Shown here: piece after piece, positions 44,791-52,289 of the stretch | Numbering within the stretch: the first letter of the stretch is position 1 | How the letters are laid out: each line of letters begins with the position of its first letter | From: Sulfurovum sp. NBC37-1 | GTDB lineage: Bacteria > Campylobacterota > Campylobacteria > Campylobacterales > Sulfurovaceae | Length of the DNA stretch: 64,000 bases | Direction of reading: 5' to 3' | Assembly (NCBI RefSeq): GCF_000010345.1 | Contig: NC_009663.1 | Coordinates: 2,294,001 to 2,358,000, forward strand | Notes under the pieces: model-generated | What the model saw: the letters and a program-made list of their open reading frames with translations, nothing else | Told to the model about the DNA's origin: nothing | Database searches by the model: none | Made by a program: the position numbers and the translations under genes

Positions 44791-46617
44791 ATGTCCCTTT
44801 TTGACAGGTTTTTTCCCAAAAGTCAGAGCAGTATACTGCACATTACCTCCCAAAACGGATTTCATCTCCGTCCTGCAGCACGTTTTGCGGCAGAAGCCAA
44901 AAAATTCAATGCTTCTATCGAAGCTGAAACACGGGGAAAAAGTGTCAATGCAAAACAGGTCAATGCCCTTCTTTCGCTCAACCTTGAACAGGGTGACCAT
45001 TTTGAATTGACCTGCAAGGGAAAAGATGCCAAAGAAGCCATCGAACAGCTCGAAGCATTCTTTCATATCTTGATGGAAGATGACAGAGAGAATGAAAGTA
45101 TAAAAAAAGAAGAGACCGCGTATGAAAGCCCTGTCATAGATGCAGAGATCATTTCAAGAGGTGTAGTCATCGCGCCTGCCTTCAGGTACAAGGAGGAGAC
45201 GGTCAAAAAAGAGTGTGATCTAAACTTTTCTGAAGCCCTTGCAAAAAGCCTTGAAGAGCTCGAAACACTTTTTGAAACACATAAAGCAAATGAAGATGCC
45301 GCCATCTATCTTGCGCAAAAAGAACTTTTAAGCGCCATTGCGAAAGATGTCGATTCCCTCGAAGAGTTCGAACTGACCATCGAAGAGGAGTCCGCCCGTC
45401 TGGTCGGGAGCAAAATGGCAGCAAAGATCACCGACTACAAAGATATCCTGCAGCGCATGCGGAAACAGATGGGCATAGAGACAGAAATGATCCTGCCTGA
45501 AACTCCCTCTATTCTTTTGGCTGAAGAACTTCTCCCCAGCCAGATAGAGCGGCTCAAAGAGAGTAACGCTGAAGGGGTGGTGCTCAAGGAGACGACACTG
45601 ACCTCCCATACGGCTATTCTGCTTCGGGGAAGCGGTATTCCCTCCCTCATTGCCGATTACAGTCCTCTTAAAGAGGGAAGCGGGATCATCATGGATGCCA
45701 ACAGCGGGCTCATCGTCATGGAGCCGACAACCAAAGATATTCAGAAAGCGAAAGAACGTCAAAAGGATGATCAGGCACAGAAAGATATTGCTTCACAGAA
45801 ACGTTTTGAAAAGGCATTAACACGTACCCAGAAACAGATCAGAGTCTTTGCCAATGTGATAGACGCCGTTTCTGCAAAAATTGCAAAAGAAGAAGGCGCC
45901 GAAGGAATCGGTCTGCTGCGTACCGAGTTTCTCTTCAAAGAGAAGCAGCCTACACTCGAAGAACAGGCCGATGCCTACAGGGAGATATTTGAACTCTTTG
46001 ACGAGATCACGGTACGTACCCTCGATGTGGGAGGGGACAAAAAACTGCCCTACCTTAGCCTTCCCCACGAAGAGAACCCTTTTCTTGGCATCAGGGGGAT
46101 CCGGCTTTACAAGACGCATCCGCAGCTGATGGAAGAACAGCTCCATGCGATCTTCCTTGCCGCCAACGGGCGCCCACTCAAAGTGATGTTTCCCATGGTC
46201 AGCACCGTCGAAGAGTTTATGGAAGCAAAAGAATTTGCTCTGCAGACAGCAAAGAAGCATAATATTGATGTTTCTGCCATACACTTTGGCATCATGGTCG
46301 AAGTCCCTTCCGTACTCTTCCTGATCAAAGAATTCAACAAAGTCGTAGATTTTTATTCCATCGGGAGCAATGACCTGACCCAGTATCTCTTCGCCATGGA
46401 GAGAACCCATCCCTCGCTCAAGGTGGACGAACACTCTCCCGTTGTCTATGATGCTATCAGGACCGTTGTCAAGCAGGCGGACAAGCCGGTCAGTATCTGC
46501 GGAGAGCTTGCCGCCGAGCCCGAAGCCATCGGAAAGCTGCTGAAGATCGGCATCGAGACACTGAGCGTATCACCAAAAAGCATTGCAGCGACCAAGGAGG
46601 AGATCAGACATGTTTAG
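44791..46617 (+). CDS. PTS HPr-Enzyme I fusion
   Basis: 608 residues joining two general PTS proteins. Residues about 15-95 are HPr with phospho-acceptor His25 in NGFHLRPAARF. The regulatory Ser46 of Gram-positive and enteric HPr is Gln here (NAKQVNALLSL). From about 110 comes Enzyme I: phospho-His in TLTSHTAILL, GIGLLRTEFLF, PEP-site LDVGGDKKLPYL, SNDLTQYLFA and active Cys in SICGELAA. Phosphate should pass PEP to EI to HPr to the EIIA encoded at 51817-52287, then to EIICB. The order is as in FruB/PtsA-type fusions but without an EIIA domain. It overlaps the next gene by eight bases. PTS genes are unusual in Campylobacterota. Confidence 0.9.
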   Translation: MSLFDRFFPKSQSSILHITSQNGFHLRPAARFAAEAKKFNASIEAETRGKSVNAKQVNALLSLNLEQGDHFELTCKGKDAKEAIEQLEAFFHILMEDDRENESIKKEETAYESPVIDAEIISRGVVIAPAFRYKEETVKKECDLNFSEALAKSLEELETLFETHKANEDAAIYLAQKELLSAIAKDVDSLEEFELTIEEESARLVGSKMAAKITDYKDILQRMRKQMGIETEMILPETPSILLAEELLPSQIERLKESNAEGVVLKETTLTSHTAILLRGSGIPSLIADYSPLKEGSGIIMDANSGLIVMEPTTKDIQKAKERQKDDQAQKDIASQKRFEKALTRTQKQIRVFANVIDAVSAKIAKEEGAEGIGLLRTEFLFKEKQPTLEEQADAYREIFELFDEITVRTLDVGGDKKLPYLSLPHEENPFLGIRGIRLYKTHPQLMEEQLHAIFLAANGRPLKVMFPMVSTVEEFMEAKEFALQTAKKHNIDVSAIHFGIMVEVPSVLFLIKEFNKVVDFYSIGSNDLTQYLFAMERTHPSLKVDEHSPVVYDAIRTVVKQADKPVSICGELAAEPEAIGKLLKIGIETLSVSPKSIAATKEEIRHV

Positions 46618-47992
46618 TCTTTTGCAAAAGATCGGTAAGGCGCTAATGACCCCTATCGCGGTACTGCCTGTTGCGGCACTGCTGCTTCGCCTGGGATTTG
46701 GCGATATTTTTGACGGGCAGGCAGCCCTTGTCATGAAGAGTGCCGGAGAGACGGTCTTTGCCAACCTCGATCTGCTATTCGGTATCGGTATCGCCTACGG
46801 CTTGGCAAAGAACAACGACGGCGCCGCCGCACTCTCGGGTGCCATCGGTGTACTCATCGCCAAAGCGGTTTACAGCAGTATTGACAGTAATGTCAACATG
46901 GGTGTCTTCGTGGGCATCATCATCGGTGTGATCGCAGGGGTGCTTTACAACCGATACCACGACATCAAGCTACCTGAATTCCTCGGCTTTTTCGGAGGAA
47001 AACGTTTCGTTCCCATCATTACATCCATTGCTGCGATAGCGGTGGGAGTGCTGGCTGGATACTTCTGGCCCTATGTACAAAATGCCATCGATGCTTTTTC
47101 GAACATGATCATAGGACTTCAGGAATTCGGTACATTCCTTTACGGAGTACTGAACCGTCTGCTCATCCCTCTGGGACTGCACCACATCCTCAACTCCGTC
47201 TTCTGGTTTCAGCTTGGGGACTTCACTTACATGAAGGATGGCGTGGAAGTGGTTGCCAACGGTGACCTACACCGCTTCTTTGCGGGAGATCCGTCTGCCG
47301 GGGTCTATATGTCAGGCTTCTATGTGGTCATGATGTTCGGCCTGCCAGCCCTGGCCTATGCGATCTACCTCAACACACCTAAAACGTACCGTGCCAAAGC
47401 CGCTGCTATTCTTGCCGGTGTAGCATTCACCTCATTTCTTACCGGTATCACCGAACCCCTGGAATTTCTTTTCCTCTTTGTCGCACCGCCACTTTTCCTC
47501 CTGCATGCCATACTCACCGGCCTGGCACTGGCAACGGCACAGCTTCTGAACATTCATGCCGGCTTCGGTTTTTCGGCAGGCTTCATCGACTATATAATTA
47601 ATTACAAACTGGGTAAAAACGTATGGATGATCCTGCCTTTGGGTACGGTCTTTGCCATCATTTACTTTACTGCAAGCTACTATCTGATCAGGACTATGAA
47701 ACTAAAGATACTCGAAACTGAACTCTCTGAAAGTGGTGAAACAGAGGGAAGTAGTACCTCAACGGAAGCGGAAGCATTCATTTCCGCCCTGGGAGGGAAA
47801 GAGAATATCCTGAATACGGACGCCTGCATCACACGTCTGCGCATGAGTGTGAATGACAGTTCCGATCTCAAAGATGAAGATTTTACAGTACTAGGAGCTA
47901 AAGGAGTGATCCGTCCGGACAAAAAATCCATACAGATCGTTCTGGGGACAAAAGCAGAGAAAATAGCTGAGGAGATAAGGGAATCACTGTAG
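46610..47992 (+). CDS. nagE: PTS transporter EIICB, N-acetylglucosamine type
   Basis: 460 residues from the ATG at 46610, which has AAGGAGG nine bases upstream; a longer frame to 46583 only overlaps the previous gene. The EIIC domain starts LLQKIGKALMTPIAVLPVAALLLRLG and has about ten membrane segments, including LGLHHILNSVFWFQ and FLTGITEPLEFLF. The EIIB domain (about 385-460) has the phospho-Cys in ILNTDACITRLRMSVND. No EIIA domain is fused. GlcNAc as substrate is inferred from sequence type and from nagA on the opposite strand; glucose or another amino sugar is possible. Confidence 0.85.
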   Translation: MFSLLQKIGKALMTPIAVLPVAALLLRLGFGDIFDGQAALVMKSAGETVFANLDLLFGIGIAYGLAKNNDGAAALSGAIGVLIAKAVYSSIDSNVNMGVFVGIIIGVIAGVLYNRYHDIKLPEFLGFFGGKRFVPIITSIAAIAVGVLAGYFWPYVQNAIDAFSNMIIGLQEFGTFLYGVLNRLLIPLGLHHILNSVFWFQLGDFTYMKDGVEVVANGDLHRFFAGDPSAGVYMSGFYVVMMFGLPALAYAIYLNTPKTYRAKAAAILAGVAFTSFLTGITEPLEFLFLFVAPPLFLLHAILTGLALATAQLLNIHAGFGFSAGFIDYIINYKLGKNVWMILPLGTVFAIIYFTASYYLIRTMKLKILETELSESGETEGSSTSTEAEAFISALGGKENILNTDACITRLRMSVNDSSDLKDEDFTVLGAKGVIRPDKKSIQIVLGTKAEKIAEEIRESL

Positions 47993-48032
47993 CCATAAAA
48001 TATGCCAAACTTTCCCTCTGCCTATATATAGG

Positions 48033-48064
48033 GTAATAATAAAGTAATTGTATTCTTTTATAAT
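48033..48064 (+). promoter_or_regulatory. GTAAT-repeat promoter 1
   Basis: Two direct GTAAT repeats 11 bases apart (48033-48037, 48044-48048), then ten bases, then TATAAT (48059-48064). The repeats sit where a -35 box would be, the usual layout of an OmpR/PhoB-family activated promoter. It drives the 37-codon ORF at 48116. Confidence 0.7.
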
Positions 48065-48115
48065 TCACAAGTTCAGAGAGTGAATTTTCTGACAAATTAT
48101 TATAAAGGATAAACT

Positions 48116-48229
48116 ATGCAAAACCTTATGACAAGTATCGCACTTATAGCGATACTGACACTCCCTTTCAGTATTCTATTTTCTGTAATCATATGGACAT
48201 TATCATCCGGACATTCCTGGCATAAATAA
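48116..48229 (+). CDS. 37-residue membrane protein
   Basis: ATG preceded by AAGGA seven bases upstream. The product is nearly all one hydrophobic helix (TSIALIAILTLPFSILFSVIIW) with a short polar end, SSGHSWHK. It follows GTAAT promoter 1 by about 50 bases. I know no family. Size and setting suggest a small membrane regulator or stress peptide; a coding role still needs proof. Confidence 0.55.
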   Translation: MQNLMTSIALIAILTLPFSILFSVIIWTLSSGHSWHK

Positions 48230-48253
48230 AATGTTCATAAGAATCTTACTGAG

Positions 48254-48285
48254 GTAATACTAAAGTAATAGTATTCACATATAAT
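48254..48285 (+). promoter_or_regulatory. GTAAT-repeat promoter 2
   Basis: GTAAT at 48254-48258 and 48265-48269, ten bases, TATAAT at 48280-48285. Same spacing as promoters 1 and 3. The flanking sequence also matches promoter 1 (AGTATTC against TGTATTC). No clear ORF follows. Confidence 0.7.
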
Positions 48286-48291
48286 TTTACT

Positions 48292-48400
48292 GTATCACAT
48301 AGTTGATACAGTTTTTCAAAAGGAGACATCAAGTACATATATCCCTTTTTTTACTTAGCCTAACTTTTTTGTTTTTAGCATCTTCGGCTTTCTGCCGAAG
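48292..48400 (+). ncRNA. Putative small RNA or orphan leader
   Basis: Region from the expected start of promoter 2 to the end of a seven-base hairpin (CTTCGGC / GCCGAAG). It contains a good ribosome site but only an ATA or ATC at usable distance, opening an 8- to 11-codon frame ending at 48363. It could be a small RNA, a leader, or a decayed small gene. Confidence 0.35.
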
Positions 48401-48506
48401 GTAAGTTTTATTTCACAGTTCATAACTTTCATTCCAATCAAAATATCCTTATATTATCATTACATCATCTCTTGGATCTACATTACATCAATTTAACACA
48501 GGAGAG

Positions 48507-48538
48507 GTAATAAAGAGGTAATTTTCTTTTTCTATACT
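48507..48538 (+). promoter_or_regulatory. GTAAT-repeat promoter 3
   Basis: GTAAT at 48507-48511 and 48518-48522, ten bases, TATACT at 48533-48538. It precedes the 67-codon exported protein gene by about 50 bases. Confidence 0.7.
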
Positions 48539-48589
48539 TCGTTCATCCGGATAGCAATTATCCGGTGTAATTTACCAAAAGGATAGCTC

Positions 48590-48793
48590 ATGAAAAAACT
48601 CCTCATGATAATCGCTGCCATAGCGATGACCAGTCTCTTTGTACAGGCAAACGAGACGACAAGCACAGAAGCAGCAAATGCCGATGCAACCAAGCAGGTA
48701 ACAGAAAGTGTATCTGCCCAACACGATACAGATACTGCTGCCACAGAGCAAGCAGAGAAAACAGTAGACGAAAAAACTACTGAAAAACATTAA
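48590..48793 (+). CDS. Small exported Ala/Thr/Glu-rich protein
   Basis: 67 residues: a clear signal peptide (MKKLLMIIAAIAMTSLFVQA, cleavage before NET) and a mature part of about 47 residues rich in Thr, Ala and Glu with no Cys (STEAANADATKQVTES). It looks disordered. AAAGGA precedes the ATG by seven bases. It is driven by GTAAT promoter 3 and closed by the hairpin at 48834. No family recognised. Confidence 0.65.
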   Translation: MKKLLMIIAAIAMTSLFVQANETTSTEAANADATKQVTESVSAQHDTDTAATEQAEKTVDEKTTEKH

Positions 48794-48833
48794 TATTCAA
48801 AATATAATGCCATAACTTCATAAACTCCTTCTT

Positions 48834-48853
48834 CTTCCGGCGTTTGCCGGAAG
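48834..48853 (+). terminator. Hairpin after small exported protein
   Basis: Perfect eight-base stem CTTCCGGC / GCCGGAAG with a GTTT loop. The T run is absent. Similar in form to the hairpin at 48382-48400. Confidence 0.5.
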
Positions 48854-48959
48854 TATCCAGTATACTCTTAATTATAATGTATTTTAATCATATTTATATT
48901 TTTATTGTATAATTAAAGCAATCAAAAAGGCAACAAAAAGAAAGAGAGTATTGTATCCT

Positions 48960-49925
48960 ATGTGGAAGATCTTGATATTTCTATTTTTATTTTTATTGAG
49001 CGGATGTTCTATAAACAGCCTTACTATGTGGGGCGAGTTGGACAAAGTTCATGTTGTCAAGTCTACACCTTATGTCAAACACTACAGAGCCTATTTTCAA
49101 AGAACAGACCTGCATACAATCCAAAAGAGTAAAAAATATCTCTTTTTTTACAATAAACACACAAAAGACCTGGCGATCCTTCTGCATCCGACATACAAAT
49201 ATGTACTGTACAGTTTTTCCCATCCCAACCTTGTTATCAAAATCAATTCTGATCGCAAACATGGGTACCGTCACATGCTGAAAATACTCAAACGTAAAGG
49301 ATACAGGGTAATTTCCCCCCATAGTGTAGGGTACACGACCCACATTGCTTTACGGCGTTATAAAAAAGTCAAAACTATTTTGGTTGAAGTAAAAGATTAT
49401 CAACATTTACAAAGTTTATACAAAAAAGCCATAAGAACCTACAATGCAAAAGGAATCAAACATATCCAAACAAGACTACCCAAGGTCCTGATAGATTCTT
49501 ATTATACGAAATATAAAGCGCAAGCTACTACATGGGAGCAATCAGAACAAGTGGAGATCATTGCATCGAAACTGCGTTTAAATGAACCTATCCCAGAAAA
49601 AGAAGAGATATCCCAGAAAAAAGAGGTAGAAGCCAAAATAACAACTGATATCGAAGAAAACAATACAGAACAGCTCTATACTTATTATTTAAAAAATGCC
49701 TCCTATTATGAATTGAACAATTTTCTCTCTTCTTCAGAGGCAAGAAGTACATTCAGTACTACGCAATACAACAATTTAAAAATCAGGAACCAGAGACTGG
49801 AAGAAAAAAACCTTTTGGAAAACGGATCACTCGAAGAGCTGATTACTACATACAAAAAAGACAAAAGTCCCATATACAAACAAAAGATTATGCAGCGCAT
49901 CAAAGAGATACAGCAAAACGAATAA
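48960..49925 (+). CDS. Lipoprotein of unknown function
   Basis: About 321 residues. A lipoprotein signal (ILIFLFLFLLSGC, lipobox LSGC) is followed by an unrecognised mature protein: a basic globular part to about residue 215, then charged helical sequence (EKEEISQKKEVEAKITTDIEEN) and a C-terminal helical part. I chose the ATG at 48960; a TTG at 48951 is only two bases from the GAGAG site. The gene is strongly AT-rich, like the two-component genes beyond it, and unlike the nuo operon, which suggests a different origin for this stretch. Confidence 0.7.
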   Translation: MWKILIFLFLFLLSGCSINSLTMWGELDKVHVVKSTPYVKHYRAYFQRTDLHTIQKSKKYLFFYNKHTKDLAILLHPTYKYVLYSFSHPNLVIKINSDRKHGYRHMLKILKRKGYRVISPHSVGYTTHIALRRYKKVKTILVEVKDYQHLQSLYKKAIRTYNAKGIKHIQTRLPKVLIDSYYTKYKAQATTWEQSEQVEIIASKLRLNEPIPEKEEISQKKEVEAKITTDIEENNTEQLYTYYLKNASYYELNNFLSSSEARSTFSTTQYNNLKIRNQRLEEKNLLENGSLEELITTYKKDKSPIYKQKIMQRIKEIQQNE

Positions 49926-49999
49926 AAGGGCTGTATGCCAAATATTCCGTAAAGTCTTAGATGAAATTCTTTCCTGATCTGTAGATGATTTTCTTTGAC

Positions 50000-51052
50000 C
50001 TATTCTCTTATCAATTTATCTAAATCCAATATAATTATGGTTCCCTGCCCTTCTTCACTTTTTACTTTTATGGATATATTCAGTTCATTACAAAGTTTTT
50101 TTACGATATGTAAACCGATACCGATGCCTCTGTCCTGTTCTTTATAATATCTTTCAAAAATTTTATAAGGATTTTTAATTCCTTTTCCTGTATCTTCAAT
50201 ATGGAGCATTGTATTCTCTACATAAACAAATACTCTCCCATCACGCTTGTTATATTTGCCGGCATTGCTCAGTAAATTATCAAGGATACGGGTCATGGCA
50301 TCTCTATTGGTCTGAAGCAGTGTTTTTTCCAGAGAAAGTTGATACACAATGTCGGGATAGAGAATTTTAAAATACTTTATGCGTTTTTCCAGCAGTTCTT
50401 TCAAATTAAATATTTCTGTCTGCACCGGAATTCCCTTCAGAAATATTTGTAAATTATTCTGTAGGGACAAAATGGTTTCTATATTGTTTTCAAGTCGTTC
50501 AATTTTACGATTTTCCCCTATCTCTTTTTTAAACAGTTTAAAATTAATACGCATGGAGCTAATAGGTGTATTGAAGTCATGCAGGATATCTTTCACAAAC
50601 TCTTCATTCATACGCAGTGCTTTGCGAAGAGGCATAAGTGCATATAATGAAAATAAAAAAGAGACAAAAAGTACAAAAAGTGAATAAAGAAAAAATTTGT
50701 TATAAATATTGTATTTAACTTTTGCAATACGTGATAGATATTGCTTCTTCGGATAAATAACCTGCATGAGATATTTTTCTACTGTCGGTATTTTGAAATA
50801 GCTGTAAAAGTCCCCATATTTGTTATAAAGTATATTTTCCTCTTTGTCCTTTTCTTTCTCCACGAAATCCGTTTGCAAACCATCACATTGAACCTTGTAG
50901 GCACAAAGCTTCATTTCGATTTGTATTTTTTCTTTTAATTCTGTTTTTTTATCCTGAAACTCATGCCAAAAATTAATGACAAGCAATACTTCCAAAAGAA
51001 TGAAAAAAATAAAAAAACTTTTGAGAAATGATTCTAGCTCATATGCTTTCAA
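50000..51052 (-). CDS. Sensor histidine kinase
   Basis: 350 residues with two membrane segments (about 10-27 and 115-137) enclosing a roughly 90-residue periplasmic sensor. The dimerisation box holds the phospho-His in KDILHDFNTPISSMRI. The ATPase domain shows the N box (ILDNLLSNAGKYN), the G1 box (IEDTGKGI) and a G2-like RGIGIGLHIVKKL. Overlaps the response regulator gene by 14 bases, so the two form an operon. The input signal is unknown; neighbours suggest envelope, phosphate or sugar status. Confidence 0.9.
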   Translation of the reverse strand: MKAYELESFLKSFFIFFILLEVLLVINFWHEFQDKKTELKEKIQIEMKLCAYKVQCDGLQTDFVEKEKDKEENILYNKYGDFYSYFKIPTVEKYLMQVIYPKKQYLSRIAKVKYNIYNKFFLYSLFVLFVSFLFSLYALMPLRKALRMNEEFVKDILHDFNTPISSMRINFKLFKKEIGENRKIERLENNIETILSLQNNLQIFLKGIPVQTEIFNLKELLEKRIKYFKILYPDIVYQLSLEKTLLQTNRDAMTRILDNLLSNAGKYNKRDGRVFVYVENTMLHIEDTGKGIKNPYKIFERYYKEQDRGIGIGLHIVKKLCNELNISIKVKSEEGQGTIIILDLDKLIRE

Positions 51053-51674
51053 TCATATACCCTTGGCCTCTGATATTGCGTATATTTATATCCAGCTTGT
51101 TTTTCAGTTTGGCGATATTCACCCTCAATGCATTTGCATTGGGCTGTTCCAAAAAATCCATCAGTATAAAACTGTCGACTACTTTATCCTGTTGGGTGAT
51201 CAAAGCATGAAAGATATTGAGCTGCACCTCACCGAGACTAATGAGTTCAGAAGCTTTTTTTACCGTTTTACTGGCGAGATCATAGGATATCTCATCATAA
51301 TGTATTGCCATATCTTTTTGATTGTATTTACTTTTGATACGTACAATAAGTTCTTCAGGATCAAAAGGTTTTTTAATATAGTCTTCCGCTCCAATCTCAA
51401 ATCCTTTTGAAATTGAATTAATATCGGTCAAAGCGGTAATATAGATCGCAGGGGTTTCATCACCTGCTTCTTTTAAAGAGGAAAGTACATCAAACCCATC
51501 AATATCGGGTACATTGACATCCAAAATATACAAATCATAGTTTTTTTCAAATGTTAGATCAAATACCTCCGGCCCCCTATGGGCGGTATCAACACTGTAT
51601 CCTTCAAGCTCCAAAAAATCTTTTAATGAGGCACACAGTATTTTGTCATCTTCCAATAATAATATTTTCATCAT
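51039..51674 (-). CDS. OmpR-family response regulator
   Basis: 211 residues. The receiver has the acidic pair in LLLEDD, the phospho-Asp in LYILDVNVPD, Thr in YITALTD and Lys in DYIKKPFDPEE. The C-terminal winged helix ends NIRNIRGQGYMIE, the usual OmpR/PhoB wing. This family binds tandem direct repeats of 11-base period, the spacing of the three GTAAT promoters about 3 kb away. That link is inference. Confidence 0.92.
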   Translation of the reverse strand: MMKILLLEDDKILCASLKDFLELEGYSVDTAHRGPEVFDLTFEKNYDLYILDVNVPDIDGFDVLSSLKEAGDETPAIYITALTDINSISKGFEIGAEDYIKKPFDPEELIVRIKSKYNQKDMAIHYDEISYDLASKTVKKASELISLGEVQLNIFHALITQQDKVVDSFILMDFLEQPNANALRVNIAKLKNKLDINIRNIRGQGYMIESI

Positions 51675-51718
51675 TATTAAGTATATACAACAAGTATTAA
51701 CATAATATTAGTTCACTA

Positions 51719-51817
51719 CTATTTCTTTTTCTTCGGGCTTTTCAATACAATAAAAAAAACGACAAGAATTACGGCATAAACAATATAGCTGATAACCTCA
51801 TTATTATTTTGCGGCAT
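51719..51817 (-). CDS. 32-residue membrane protein coupled to EIIA
   Basis: Short frame whose ATG overlaps the EIIA stop codon (TAATG), with GGAAG seven bases upstream. The product has a polar start (MPQNNNEV), one hydrophobic helix (ISYIVYAVILVVFFIVL) and a basic end (KSPKKKK), a tidy single-pass topology. It may assist or regulate the PTS permease, though nothing in the sequence proves this. Confidence 0.6.
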   Translation of the reverse strand: MPQNNNEVISYIVYAVILVVFFIVLKSPKKKK

Positions 51818-52287
51818 TATATCACTTCCATAATGGCATCACCGGTGATGACCACATTGGTATTTTTGTCAATAGCCTCATACTTGCTCTCATCTGTGAT
51901 CAGAATAGGAGTTACGATATCTTTGGCATGCGCTTTGATGTAATTGAGATCTGCTTTAATAATGGGGTCTCCCGCTTTGACCTCATCTCCCTCCTGTGCC
52001 AGGCGTTCAAAGCCTTCTCCCTTGAGGGCTACCGTCTCCAAACCTATATGCACCATCACTTCCAGGTCCTGATCACTCTTGACAGAATAGGCATGGTTGG
52101 TTGAAAATATTTTTGTGACCACTCCGTCAATGGGTGCGGTAAAGACTTCTCCGACAGGGAGAATGGCAAGACCATCTCCTGCCATCCTCTGTGAAAACAC
52201 TTCATCATCAACACTTTCCAGCGTCAACAGCTGTCCATCTACAGGGGAAAACACATCTCTTCTTTTGCGTTTAAAAAAACCGAACAT
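51817..52287 (-). CDS. crr: PTS EIIA, glucose/GlcNAc (Crr) type
   Basis: 156 residues, a free-standing EIIA. FSPVDGQLLTLESV opens the domain; the two active-site His lie in STNHAYSV and VMVHIGLETVALKGEGF. It should accept phosphate from HPr and pass it to the Cys of NagE, completing the chain split between the two strands. It lies two bases after nagA. Confidence 0.9.
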   Translation of the reverse strand: MFGFFKRKRRDVFSPVDGQLLTLESVDDEVFSQRMAGDGLAILPVGEVFTAPIDGVVTKIFSTNHAYSVKSDQDLEVMVHIGLETVALKGEGFERLAQEGDEVKAGDPIIKADLNYIKAHAKDIVTPILITDESKYEAIDKNTNVVITGDAIMEVI

Positions 52288-52289
52288 AC

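Larger units (their letters stand above)
48230..48589. other. Intergenic region with two GTAAT promoters and a putative small RNA
   Basis: 360 bases with no convincing gene. It holds GTAAT promoters 2 and 3, a leader from about 48292 with AAAGGAGA (48318-48325) but no ATG/GTG/TTG at a fitting distance, and the CTTCGGC-TTTCT-GCCGAAG hairpin at 48382-48400. It is very AT-rich. Confidence 0.6.

Noticed and set aside
48459-48488. ATTACATC repeated twice, as a reverse GTAAT site
   Set aside because: The two copies are 23 bases apart, not 11, and no -10 box lies at the matching distance on the minus strand.
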